From CANKHA01 sp963731585 (GTDB lineage: Bacteria > Pseudomonadota > Alphaproteobacteria > Rhizobiales > Xanthobacteraceae), in assembly GCA_963731585.1 (NCBI GenBank), contig CAVSWC010000003.1, positions 930,001-994,000 on the forward strand: a DNA stretch of 64,000 nucleotides. The letters are read 5' to 3'. The position numbers and the translations under genes were made by a program. The notes beneath the pieces were generated by a model. The model searched no databases, was not told where the DNA came from, and saw only the letters and a program-made list of their open reading frames with translations. Of the stretch, positions 34,999 through 43,511 are shown in pieces. Every line of letters begins with the position of its first letter. The stretch's first letter is position 1.

Positions 34999-35247
34999 AT
35001 GATCTACGTCGTCGCCTTCTTGCTGCCGCCGCTCGGGCTGCTGCTCAACGGCCAGCCGTTCTCGGCGATCTTCAATCTGGTGCTGCTCGTGCCCTGCCTT
35101 CTGCTCGGGTTCATCTTCCCGCCGCTCTGGCTGGTTCCCTCGCTGCATGCGGTGATAGCCGTGCATATGCGGCGCGAGGATCGCAAGCACCGCGAGATCG
35201 TGGAGGCGATCGAGAAGCACGGCCCGCCGCCGTGGTTTCTGCGCTGA
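34999..35247 (+). CDS. Small YqaE/Pmp3-like membrane protein
   Basis: 82 residues from ATG at 34999 with GGAGGGA upstream. Two hydrophobic helices (VVAFLLPPLGLLLNG, IFNLVLLVPCLLLGFIFPPL) recall the YqaE/Pmp3 layout, with PPLG and a PPLW motif at the second helix end. A charged cytoplasmic tail follows (HMRREDRKHREIVEAIEKHG). The family is linked to membrane stress responses. It ends just before a strong bidirectional terminator. Confidence 0.75.
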   Translation: MIYVVAFLLPPLGLLLNGQPFSAIFNLVLLVPCLLLGFIFPPLWLVPSLHAVIAVHMRREDRKHREIVEAIEKHGPPPWFLR

Positions 35248-35264
35248 GCTGACGCAAAAACAAA

Positions 35265-35300
35265 AAACGGCGCTCCGCCCGCGCGGGCGAAGCGCCGTTT
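35265..35300. terminator. Bidirectional intrinsic terminator
   Basis: AAACGGCGCT (35265-35274) pairs with AGCGCCGTTT (35291-35300), with additional pairing in the CCGCCCGCGCGGGCG loop region. An A-rich run (35256-35266) precedes it on the plus strand, giving a T run on the minus strand. It separates the convergent small membrane protein and OmpA-family genes. Confidence 0.8.
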
Positions 35301-35312
35301 CAATGTGCCTAA

Positions 35313-37158
35313 TTAGCGCGCTCGTTGCGGCGATTGCTGCTCGCTCCTGCCGGCCAGCAGCGGCGCGATGTTGCGCACCGTGACGCGCCGGTTGACGTCG
35401 GACGGGCCGTCAGTCTCCTCAATGAGATGCTGCTCGCCATAGCCCTGGGTGGTCAAGTTCTCCGGCGGCACCTGGAACTCCTCAGTCAGTGCGATCGCCA
35501 CCAACTCCGCCCGGCGGTCGGAGAGCGACAGGTTGTCTTCGTCCGCGCCGACGGCGTCGGTATGGCCTTCGATCAGAAATACCGCCTGCGGGTTCTGGTC
35601 GATGGCCTGCTTCATGGCGTCGGCGATCGGCGCCAGCTTATCGATCTGGTCCGGCGCCAACTCCCAGGATCCGGTTTCAAAGTTCACCGTGTTGAGATCG
35701 ATGCGCGGCATCCGCGCGCGCAACGGCTCGCTGTAGCGGATCTCGTCGAGCGTATAGGGGCGCTCGATCACATCCACCGGCGGTGCCGTCAGCGTCTCGT
35801 AGATGAGCGCCGGAGGAGCCTCGCGATAGGCCACGATGTAACGCTCGCGAGGAATCAGGATGCGTGGCGGCGGCAGCACGACGAAGAAAGTGCCGGCCAC
35901 GCGCGGCCGGTTGTCGATGATGATGACCTCCCGCCCATTCGGCAGGACGCGGACGCGCCGGAGGAGGAAGCCATCGTTATTGTAGACGTTGCGGATGCTG
36001 TAGCCGCCGGGCCGCACGATGATCGCGATGCGCTCATTACCGCGGCGCTCGAAGCGCACGTTCTGCGCCCCGATGCGGAAGCGGATCGTCTCGTCGTGCC
36101 GGATGATGGTGCGGTTGCCCTCGCGGATGATGGTGCGGTCCGGTTCGCGGATGATGGTGCGGTTGCCTTCCCGCACTTCGCGCCGCTCGCCGCGTAGCTG
36201 ATCGACACGCCGGATGTCCTCGCCTTTCTCCGACTTCACTGGCGCGCCTTGACCCCGACCCGCCTTTTCAATCGGCTTGGCATCGTCGTCGCGCCGCTCG
36301 GGCGTGCCAGCGCGGTTCACCGGGCGATCGCGCCGATCGCCGGTCGCATCCTGCTGGCGCTGGTCGCGCTGGCGATCCTGCTGGCCCTGCTGCGGGTCCT
36401 GCCGCCGATCGCGGCCTTGCTGGGCGTCACGACCTTGCTGCGTGTCGCGGCCCTGTTGCCGGTCAGGTTGCTGCTGGTCGCGGCCCTGCTGGCCCCGGCC
36501 TGGCTGGGCATCACGGCCTTGCTGTTGACGTCCCTGCTGCCCCTGCTGGCCCTGCTGGTCGCGACCGGTATCGCGCGCCTGTCCGCGGGCTTCTGATCTT
36601 GCTGCTGTTGCTGACCCCGCTGCTGGTCCTGCTGCCGTTGCGGTTGGGTCTGCTGCTGATCCTGCTGCCGCTGCGGCTGCCCTTGCGGCTCGGGGCGTTG
36701 CTGTTGCTGCTGTCCTTGCTGCTGTGCTGCTGCTGCTGCTGCTGCTGGCCTTGCTGCTGCTGGCCTTGCTGCCGCGGCCGGTCTTGCTGCCCTTGCGGCT
36801 CGGGGCGTTGCTGCTGACCTTGCTGCCGCTGCCGGTCTGGCTGCCCTTGCGGCTCGGGGCGTTGCTGTTGGCCTTGCTGCTGGCCTTGTTGCCGCTGCTG
36901 TTGTCCCTGCTGTTGGCCTTGCTGCCGCTGCCGGTCTTGCTGCCCTTGCTGACGGTCCTGTGGCCGCTGGTCCTGGCGCTGCCGGCGGCGGGCGCCGTCG
37001 TCCTCAGGCGGCGGCGCGGCCTGGGCGAGGATCATGGATTCATGCCCCACAGCATCCGGCCTGGGCAGCGCGAGATCGGTGGAAGCGTGCGCCGTTCCCA
37101 AACCGGCAAGGCCGGACAGAACAGTGCTCGCCATCAGCAAATGCCAGAGCTTAGTCAT
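35313..37158 (-). CDS. OmpA-family protein with a long Gln-rich low-complexity region (two or more frameshifts)
   Basis: ATG at 37158 (MTKLWHLLMASTVLSGLAG) with AGGA upstream. The signal peptide ends near AHA-S. A low-complexity stretch of roughly 230 residues follows, dominated by QQGQQ and QRPEPQGQ units. Then come tandem REGNRTIIREPDRTIIREG units, a middle domain (VRVLPNGREVIIIDNRPR) and a C-terminal OmpA peptidoglycan-binding domain (LIEGHTDAVGADEDNLSLSD, RRAELVAIAL). -1 changes near 36725 and 36565 split the Gln-rich part. Joined length is about 615 residues. Probably an outer-membrane or periplasmic protein anchored to peptidoglycan. Confidence 0.8.
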
Positions 37159-37292
37159 CAAGATGTCCTATGGGTGTGAGGGTCAGACCAATCCTGCGTG
37201 AAGGGGCGATTACAAACGCACGGGGGCAGGAGTTGGTTGCATTTTTTTGCGTCAATCGGGATCTACAGATGATTTTGCATTCGGGCGGTTTG

Positions 37293-37349
37293 TTGACACT
37301 ATTGCGGCCGCCTGCCTAGATTCCGGAACGCCGTTCGGCGCAGCGGAAT
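37293..37349 (+). promoter_or_regulatory. Promoter and probable operator of the IclR gene
   Basis: TTGACA (37293-37298) and TAGATT (37317-37322) are separated by 18 bases, a good sigma-70 promoter. Over and just after the -10 box lies GGAAC-GCC-GTTC (37325-37336), inside a wider inverted repeat ATTCCG (37320-37325) and CGGAAT (37344-37349). The location fits autorepression by the IclR protein. The same GGAAC-N3-GTTC core occurs at 41001-41013 in the Rieske divergon. Confidence 0.55.
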
Positions 37350-37374
37350 ATCCCCGACCGTACTCGGCATCGTC

Positions 37375-38209
37375 ATGGAAAAAAAGAAAACCGATGCCAA
37401 AACCGAGTCCGCGTCCAAACAAAGACGCCTGTCGTCGGTCGGCACCGCCATTCAGCTGCTAAAGGCGTTTTCCGAAGAACAGGTCGATATCGGCATCAGC
37501 GAATTGTCGCGGCGGCTCGGGGTGGCCAAGAGCACGGTGCACCGGCTCGCCGCCACGCTCGCGGCGGAGGGCCTGCTGGAGCAGGACCGTGAGACCGAGA
37601 AATACCGCCTCGGCATCGCGCTGTTCCGCCTCGGTGCGCTGGTGCGCCGGCGGATGGATGTCTCAAGCCAGGGCCGGCCTTATCTCTATCGAGCTGCGGG
37701 AGAAGACCAACGAAACCGTGCATCTGGCGATCCTGGACGGCAGCGAGATCATGTATGTCTATAATCTGGAGAGCACGCAGGCGATCCGTATGCGCTCCGA
37801 CCTCGGCGTGCGCAAGCCGGCCTATTGCACCGCGGAGGGGCAGGCGATCCTCGCCTTCCAGCCGCAGGCCGTGGTCGATGCCGTGATCGGGCAGGGGCTG
37901 TTGCCGCGCACTCCGCAAACCATCACCGATGCCGGCAAGTTGATCAAAGCGCTCGCGCTCGTGCGCCAGCGCGGCTGTGCGATCGAGGACGAGGAGAGCG
38001 AAATCGGCATGCGCGGCATTTCCGCGCCGATCCGCAACGACGCCGGCGACGTGGTCGCTGCGGTGGGGCTTGCGGGACCGGTGACCCGGTTGTCGAAAAA
38101 GGCCATCACCACCTTCATTCCGCATGTCATCGAAACGGCCGATCTTGTTTCGCGCCGCCTCGGCTACCGCTCGCCGCCGGGAGGTGCGGCGCAGAAGGCT
38201 ACGCTTTGA
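37375..38209 (+). CDS. IclR-family transcriptional regulator (one frameshift)
   Basis: Starts MEKKKTDAKTESASKQRRLS at 37375. Winged helix-turn-helix is in residues ~22-85 (AIQLLKAFSEEQVDIGISEL, GVAKSTVHRLAATLAAEGLL). Near 37690 one extra T shifts the frame. The ligand domain continues as IELREKTNETVHLAILDGSE, SDLGVRKPAYCTAEGQAILA and GMRGISAPIRNDAGDVVAAV. Joined length is about 277 residues. It probably controls its own promoter and the VOC, Rieske and cupin genes that follow, which would make its effector an aromatic acid. That part is inferred from position and from the shared palindrome. Confidence 0.88.
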
Positions 38210-38331
38210 GATGCGGCGACATTCCGGCTGGCCGCAGCGGCGCTGCTCATGCAGGATGGAAAGCGACAGCTGCCACCACGGGATGCCTTTGAGCGCCAGG
38301 CATCGCAAAAGAATATGGAGGAGGAAATTCC

Positions 38332-38802
38332 ATGCCCAAGCATGCAGGCGATATCGCGCTGAAAGAGCGCAGCACCGGCGACCTCACGATCAATGCCAAC
38401 GGGGTGTTGCACTTCTCCATTTCAGTGCGCGATCACGTGAAGTCGGCGGAATGGTACCGCGACGTGGTCGGCGCCCGGATCGCGCGCGTCAACGACCACT
38501 TCGCCTTCATGCAGGCCGGCAAGGACTATTTCGTCTTGGTGAAGGTGAAGGACCATGTCGAACCGAATGTGCCCGGCGACACCCAGTTCCATTACGCCTT
38601 CACGGTCACGCCGCCCGATTTCGACAAGGCGATGGAAGTCCTGAAGAAGCGTAATATCGAAATCGCGAAATACGAGGACTTCAACCAGGGCGATCCCAAC
38701 CGGCGCGGCGGGCGGACTTTTCCGGGACGTCACGTCTATTTCTACGACGCCGATATGAACTGCGTGGAAATCATCGACCTGCAGCCGGGCGGCTTGCCGT
38801 AG
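38332..38802 (+). CDS. VOC-family protein
   Basis: 156 residues, MPKHAGDIALKERSTGD, with GGAGGAAA upstream. One glyoxalase-like module: VLHFSISVRDHVKSAEWYRD with the first metal-ligand histidine, FAFMQAGKDYFVLVKV, QFHYAFTVTPPDFDKAMEVL with the second, and a final HVYFYDADMNCVEIIDL with the acidic ligand. Ligand spacing fits an active metal site of the dioxygenase/glyoxalase superfamily. It lies 120 bases after the IclR gene on the same strand and may be part of its regulon. Confidence 0.85.
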   Translation: MPKHAGDIALKERSTGDLTINANGVLHFSISVRDHVKSAEWYRDVVGARIARVNDHFAFMQAGKDYFVLVKVKDHVEPNVPGDTQFHYAFTVTPPDFDKAMEVLKKRNIEIAKYEDFNQGDPNRRGGRTFPGRHVYFYDADMNCVEIIDLQPGGLP

Positions 38803-38883
38803 GTTTGCGTGGGTCAAGCGCACGGGGCGACAGAACGCCAACGACGCTAATTGTATTAGGGGACCGCGTCGAGGGCATCTCTT

Positions 38884-38909
38884 CCCTCCCGCCGTACGGC
38901 GGGGAGGGG
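38884..38909. terminator. Palindrome between convergent genes
   Basis: CCCTCCCGCCG and CGGCGGGGAGGG enclose TA in the gap between the VOC gene and a minus-strand hypothetical gene, 10 bases before the stop of the latter. It is a strong GC-rich stem with no T run, so it is either a factor-assisted transcript end or a dispersed repeat. Confidence 0.45.
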
Positions 38910-38918
38910 TGAAGAGCA

Positions 38919-39410
38919 TCACGCCCGCAACGCCACCAGCATGGATTCGATGTAGTCCTGATCGTCCGCGACGACGATCATCGATGCGTAGGGCCGCAGG
39001 TGCAGCAAGGTCTTGGAAATCGCTTCGTCGGTTGCCGAGCTGCGGTCGAGGATCAGCGCCGTGGCCTGCACGCGCTTGGCCGCGCAGGCTTCCCCGATCA
39101 CGGAAGCGGCTTCCGCCTTTTCCCCGGCATTCGCCACCATCACCACCAGGTCGGCGTTATTGACCTCATCCATCAGCTTGATGGTGTGGCCGGCGATGTC
39201 ATTCAGCCAGGTCTTCATCGACCAGTCGGCGCCGGCCTGCGGCGGACTGTCGAAATGCACGGAGGCGAAAAAGGCTGCCTTGTTCCAGGTGCCTTCGGCC
39301 AGCTTCTTGACCACGGCCTGGCTGCGCTGGTCGAGCGCGATGACCTTAATCGCGCGCGGCTTGGAGTTCGGGGCATCGATGCGGAATTTCGCTTCTTCCG
39401 CCGTCGTCAT
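38919..39410 (-). CDS. Conserved hypothetical protein, Rossmann-like
   Basis: 163 residues from ATG at 39410 (MTTAEEAKFRID). An in-frame start seven codons earlier is possible. Alternating strands and helices are suggested: RAIKVIALDQRSQAVVKKLA, ADLVVMVANAGEKAEAASVI, RVQATALILDRSSATDEAIS and a final YASMIVVADDQDYIESMLVA. No signal peptide, membrane segment or catalytic motif is recognised. Its neighbour on the same strand upstream is the Rieske oxygenase. Function unknown. Confidence 0.65.
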   Translation of the reverse strand: MTTAEEAKFRIDAPNSKPRAIKVIALDQRSQAVVKKLAEGTWNKAAFFASVHFDSPPQAGADWSMKTWLNDIAGHTIKLMDEVNNADLVVMVANAGEKAEAASVIGEACAAKRVQATALILDRSSATDEAISKTLLHLRPYASMIVVADDQDYIESMLVALRA

Positions 39411-39500
39411 CCGCGCGCTTTCACTCAGCATCCGCCACTCCCATCACGATCAACGTCACCATAATCAAGATGCCCGCCGCAGCAAGCTAACTCATGAGTG

Positions 39501-39573
39501 GCGCATGATCTTATCGGCGGACTGGGTTCCATCTCGGGTCAAGTCCGGGACAGGCTTTCGCCGGATCATGCGC
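39501..39573 (-). repeat. Dispersed palindromic repeat, copy 2
   Basis: Bounded by GCGCATGATC and GATCATGCGC, with an inner TCGGGTCAAGTCCGGGACAG that is the complement of the core of the copy at 3876-3945. The two copies are in opposite orientation. It fills most of the gap between the hypothetical gene and the Rieske oxygenase gene. Confidence 0.55.
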
Positions 39574-39578
39574 TCGCG

Positions 39579-40872
39579 TCACACCGAGGCGTGTCGCCAC
39601 GCCTTCTTGCGCACGGTGAGCTCCTCCTTGGCGCCTTCCTTGAACGGCTGATCCGGCGGCAGAACGATCGAGGCCGAGCGCACATGGTGATGAGCGGGGT
39701 CGACGCCCGGCGGCGTCACGCCCTTGTCCGCCAGCGCCTTGGCCGCCCGTATCAGGCGGTGCCGGGCCATGATGATGCCGTTGTCGGTGGAGACCAGGTT
39801 CTCCTTGGTGCGGTCGACCACCGGCCCCATGCTTTCCTGCAGCGAGGAGTCCTGGATGGCAATGCCTTCCACGCCGCTATAAGTGCGCCCGGCTTTCTGC
39901 GCCGCGCGGTCCATCAGGTAGTCATTGGTCTTGTTCGCCGTCGGGATGAAGTTGGTGCCCGGAATGGTCGCGGCATGGATGCCGAAATCCTTCGCGCATG
40001 GCGTTGCGCTGGGTGTCGGAGAGCGGCCGGGTGACGTGATAGTCGAAGCTGTAAGCCCAGCAATTCTCGTCATCGCTCGGGATCCAGAAATGCCCGTGCA
40101 CCGGATGGTCGCCGCGCGGCGGCACCATGGTGAAGCAGGGCATCACCCAGGGCGTGATGCGCCAGTAATATTTGCCCTCCTCGGCATTGCGGCGCGCGCC
40201 GATATACAGGCCGCCCGGCTGCTCCACCACCTCGAACACCGGCCGGGTATCTTCGATATTGTATTTGTTGCCTTTGGCGCCCTTGAACAGCGGATCGGAT
40301 TCCAGATCGCCGCTGTGCAGGAAGGAGACGTGGCTGGAGTCGATGCCGCCTTCCAGCGCCTGCAGCCAGTTGGCTTCCTGAAAACGTTTCGACATGAAGC
40401 TGTGGCTCTCCGGCAGCGTGGCGAATTCCCATTCCGGCAGCGGCGGCTGCTTTTCCGGCGGGCCCATATAGGTCCATAGCGCGGCTCCGATTTTCACCAG
40501 CGGATATGATTTCAGCTTGATCTTCTGGCAGAAGCCGCTCTCCGGCGCTTCCGAGGGAACGTCGATGCACTGGCCGTCGGTGTTGTATTTCCAGCCGTGA
40601 TAAGGGCAGCGCAGGCCGTTTTCTTCATTGCGGCCGAACCACAGCGAGACGCCGCGGTGGGCGCAGAATTCGTCAATCAGGCCATACTTGCCCTCGGTAT
40701 CGCGGAAGGCGAGCAGACGTTCGGACAGGATCTTCACCCGCACGGGCGGGCATTCATTTTCAGGTAATTCCTCCGCCAGCAGCGCCGGGATCCAATAGCT
40801 GCGAAAGAGTTGCCCCATGGGCGTGCCGGGGCCGGTGCGGGTAACCAGTTCGTTCTGTTCTCGGCGAAGCAC
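39579..40872 (-). CDS. Rieske 2Fe-2S ring-hydroxylating oxygenase, alpha subunit (one frameshift)
   Basis: I choose GTG at 40872, which has AGGAGG five bases upstream and gives the family-typical start LRREQNELVTRTGPGTPMG. An ATG at 40914 would add 14 basic residues. The Rieske ligands are in FCAHRGVSLWF and CPYHGWKYN. The mononuclear iron ligands are in GGIDSSHVSFLHSG. One extra G near 39990 shifts the frame, and the protein resumes with DFGIHAATIPGTNFIP and ends AWRHASV. Joined length is about 430 residues, like phthalate 4,5-dioxygenase and vanillate-demethylase-type enzymes. Divergent from its probable ferredoxin. Confidence 0.9.
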
Positions 40873-40988
40873 AGCGTCCTCCTGCGACGGCCGCCGGCGC
40901 GGCCGCGTATACATTAGGAACGCGGAGGGCGGTTGAAAAGCGGGGTCGACCCTGCTTCAAATCTATGGGGGGAACCCCTTGCCGTCGT

Positions 40989-41013
40989 GTTCCTATATAA
41001 GGAACATCGTTCC
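40989..41013. promoter_or_regulatory. Palindromic operator in the Rieske oxygenase/ferredoxin divergon
   Basis: GTTCC-TATATAA-GGAAC (40989-41005) overlaps GGAAC-ATC-GTTCC (41001-41013). Three half-sites in alternating orientation lie between the two divergent genes, about 117 bases from the oxygenase start and 51 bases from the ferredoxin start. The GGAAC-N3-GTTC core matches the one at the IclR gene's own promoter, which makes IclR control of both directions plausible. Confidence 0.5.
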
Positions 41014-41063
41014 ACACTAGAATACGTTTCTACACCCGTTCCAAAGCAACAAGCAAGAGCGTC

Positions 41064-41372
41064 ATGTCCACAAAAATAGAACTCTGTAACGTCGATGAAG
41101 TTGCCGAAGGCGAGGCCATCCGGATTGACAAGGAAGGGCTTGCGCTTGCCGTATTCAATCTCAACGGGCAATTCTACGTCACCGACGATCTTTGCACCCA
41201 CGGCCCCGGTTTGCTGCACGAGGGCTATATCGACGGCGATATTGTGGAGTGCAATTTCCACAACGGCTCGTTCAACATCAAAACCGGCGAAGTGGTGGAT
41301 CCGCCCTGCATGATCCCGGTCAAGACCTACCGCACCATGGTGGAAGGCGGCAAAGTCTTCATCGAGACTTGA
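41064..41372 (+). CDS. Rieske ferredoxin, oxygenase component
   Basis: 102 residues, MSTKIELCNVDEVAEGEAIR. Rieske ligands are in LCTHGPGLLHEG and CNFHNGSFN, spaced as in small non-haem oxygenase ferredoxins (NdoA/BphF type). It carries electrons from a reductase to the oxygenase alpha subunit encoded divergently. No reductase lies next to it. The iron-sulfur flavoprotein at 12.0-13.1 kb is one candidate in this window. Confidence 0.93.
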   Translation: MSTKIELCNVDEVAEGEAIRIDKEGLALAVFNLNGQFYVTDDLCTHGPGLLHEGYIDGDIVECNFHNGSFNIKTGEVVDPPCMIPVKTYRTMVEGGKVFIET

Positions 41373-41415
41373 TTGCCGCTTGGTCGAAGGCGGTCGATTG
41401 CCGGTGCATTTGCCG

Positions 41416-41429
41416 CTAGCCTTGGCTAG
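41416..41429. other. Perfect 14-base palindrome
   Basis: CTAGCCTTGGCTAG lies in the 128-base gap between the Rieske ferredoxin and the first cupin gene. It could be an operator for a promoter in front of the cupin pair or a small transcript-end hairpin. No T run follows. Confidence 0.3.
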
Positions 41430-41500
41430 ATTACCGAAAAGAATAACTAAGCCCTCGTGACACATCAACGCGGAGGGCTTCTCGCAGGGAGCAGTCGGCA

Positions 41501-42106
41501 ATGACAGGCCTTTACGACAAGACGGCGGCCGCGGCCGGCCCCGGCCATAATCAGCCTAGCCATGATGAATCGCTGCCCGGTTCCGAAAAGTGGGACCGCT
41601 GGGCCAAGAAGCGCGTCTTCGTGCGCGAGCTCGCGGGCAGCTACAGCGATCTCTACAAATCACTGATGGAGCAGCCGCGGATCTATTCGGCCAGCAAGAG
41701 CCAATGGAAGGGCGGGCCGGAGCTTTACGGCAAGCACATCATTTCGCCGCAGCATGCCAATGTCGCGCAGTCGATCGAGACCCATATCGAGGTCTATGCC
41801 CCTGGCGCCTACGGCCAGAAGCACGGTCATCTCAACAGCGCCGTGTTTTACGTCATCAAGGGCCGCGGCCATGACGTGCATGATGGCCGGCATATCGAAT
41901 GGAAGGCCGGCGACATCATGATCGTCGAGAACGGCTGCGTGCATCAGCACTTCAACGACGACCCCAACAACGAATGCCTGCTGCTGGTGTTCAAGGCAAA
42001 ACCGCTGTTCCACTTCATGAACCTGGTGTTCCAGAAGATCGTTTCCTTCCCGCCGACGACTCCGCGCAAGGGCAACGAAAACTTCCAGCCGCCGACCGAC
42101 CTGTAA
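41501..42106 (+). CDS. Single-cupin protein A
   Basis: 201 residues, MTGLYDKTAAAAGPGHNQ. The N-terminal ~80 residues are helical and charged (WDRWAKKRVFVRELAGSY). A cupin barrel follows with the metal motif GQKHGHLNSAVFYVIKG and VENGCVHQHFNDD. Related cupins occur with ring-cleavage and oxygenase clusters, but this subfamily has no named reaction I can assign. The next cupin gene starts 18 bases downstream, so the two are co-transcribed and may work on the same intermediate. Confidence 0.82.
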   Translation: MTGLYDKTAAAAGPGHNQPSHDESLPGSEKWDRWAKKRVFVRELAGSYSDLYKSLMEQPRIYSASKSQWKGGPELYGKHIISPQHANVAQSIETHIEVYAPGAYGQKHGHLNSAVFYVIKGRGHDVHDGRHIEWKAGDIMIVENGCVHQHFNDDPNNECLLLVFKAKPLFHFMNLVFQKIVSFPPTTPRKGNENFQPPTDL

Positions 42107-42124
42107 TCGCGGGAAAAAACAATC

Positions 42125-42670
42125 ATGGCAAAAGCTCTTGACGAGAAGGACTTCGCCAGGGTCGGCGCAGGCACCGTCAGCTTCCGCACCGACGACATCA
42201 AGACATCAGCCGACTTCCGCGCGGACTACGTGACGCGTCCGAACGTGATCAAGGCGGAAGACATGCCTTTCGAGCAGTCGCCCGACGGCTACATCAAGCA
42301 TCTCATCCATAACAAGATGAGGTCGCCCGAGATGTGCATCGAGGCGTACATGCTCTTCCTCAAGCAGAACGACCGGTCCGGCAAGCACCGGCATATGTGG
42401 GAAGAGGTGATCTTCGTGGCGGAAGGCTCGGGCTACGACCTGCACTGGGACTTCAAGTTCGACTGCATCGAGGAATTCGAATGGCAGTGGGACGAGAACC
42501 CGCGGAAGTTCGAGTGGACACGCGGCGACTTTATCTACGTTCCCCCGTTCGTGACCCATCAGCACTTCTCGAATGCCGAGACCGAAGCGCGGCTGATCGT
42601 CATCAGCAACCGCATCTTCAAAGAGATCGGGTTCGACTGGTTCGATCAGCTGGAAGACGCGCCGCGCTAA
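42125..42670 (+). CDS. Single-cupin protein B
   Basis: 181 residues, MAKALDEKDFARVGAGTVSF. The cupin barrel has SGKHRHMWEEVIFVAEGSG with two histidines and a glutamate in the metal-binding arrangement, and VPPFVTHQHFSNAE for the second motif. It shares the overall layout of the preceding cupin without close identity. No signal peptide. It is probably the last gene of the Rieske-ferredoxin-cupin block. Confidence 0.82.
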   Translation: MAKALDEKDFARVGAGTVSFRTDDIKTSADFRADYVTRPNVIKAEDMPFEQSPDGYIKHLIHNKMRSPEMCIEAYMLFLKQNDRSGKHRHMWEEVIFVAEGSGYDLHWDFKFDCIEEFEWQWDENPRKFEWTRGDFIYVPPFVTHQHFSNAETEARLIVISNRIFKEIGFDWFDQLEDAPR

Positions 42671-42754
42671 TTTGCTCGCAGGCGCTGCATGTTACCGGCC
42701 GTCCGGTTTCCGTCGGATCAAGGCCGTGACGGGCATTCGTCAGAGCGTGACTAA

Positions 42755-43336
42755 TTAGCGCTGGACTGACTTGCCCTTAGCGGAGCTTTCTTCCAGCAGT
42801 TTGATGTTGTTGAGGATGTAGGGGCTCTTCGGGTCGAGCATCCGCGCCTCCGCCAGTTTGCTGCGGGCGCGGGCATAGTCTCCGCGAAGGATATAAGAAT
42901 AGCCCAGGTTGTTGAGCACCTCGGGCGACGGGCCGGTGATGGCGATCACCTGCTTGTAGGCGCGGTCGGCCAATTCGAAGCGACGTAGCCGATCATAAGA
43001 TGCCGCTAGCCCAAGCCAGGCTTCGGCGTCGCGCGGATGGGTTTCCGCCGCGCGGCGGAAATAGTGCTCAGCGAGGCCATAATTTTCCTGCCGGAAATGC
43101 TGCTTGCCGAGGCTGAGATCGTCTTTCGGGTCCGCGCCGAGCAGCCCCGCAGTGGCCGTTTGCCCCTCGCCGGCGGCAGCCCCCGGCGTCGTTCCGGTCG
43201 ACTCCGGATCGGCGGACGCATTCGCCTCCGTCGCGCCGTTGGCCGGCTTGAACATGTCGGCGAATTTGGCGGAGGTGCAGCCTGGAAGCCAGGCCAGCGC
43301 GCTGGCCACAATGAAAAATACGCGTAGTCGTTTCAT
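42755..43336 (-). CDS. tadD: TadD-like TPR lipoprotein of the Tad/Cpa pilus system
   Basis: 193 residues from ATG at 43336 (MKRLRVFFIVASALAWLPGC). The LPGC lipobox predicts an outer-membrane lipoprotein. After a flexible Ala/Gly/Thr segment come three to four TPR units (ENYGLAEHYFRRAAETHPRD, AEAWLGLAASYDRLRRFELA, VLNNLGYSYILRGDYARARS). TadD is thought to assist assembly of the Flp pilus secretin. It is the last gene of the minus-strand pilus locus. Confidence 0.88.
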   Translation of the reverse strand: MKRLRVFFIVASALAWLPGCTSAKFADMFKPANGATEANASADPESTGTTPGAAAGEGQTATAGLLGADPKDDLSLGKQHFRQENYGLAEHYFRRAAETHPRDAEAWLGLAASYDRLRRFELADRAYKQVIAITGPSPEVLNNLGYSYILRGDYARARSKLAEARMLDPKSPYILNNIKLLEESSAKGKSVQR

Positions 43337-43511
43337 CAACGCGTCCTGGCCGCCATCGGTTTCGCCTAAGCGGCGAGCGCACGCCCGCGGCTTTCCGCGG
43401 GTACGCGAAGCAACCCGACAATCGACCCTAGGACAGGGTGGTTAATATTTTGTCGCCATTGAAGCGGGGAGTGGGCGCCAGGCCACTAAAAAGCCAGCCG
43501 CAATCCGGGAT

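Noticed and set aside
36600..36960. Short regular repeats that might suggest a CRISPR array or satellite
   Set aside because: The units are CAG/CAA-rich coding repeats of irregular length without spacers, and continue the OmpA-family protein.
36249..36984. Long leucine-rich plus-strand frames
   Set aside because: They are the complement of the Gln/CAG-rich part of the minus-strand OmpA gene. CAG repeats read as CTG (Leu) on the other strand.
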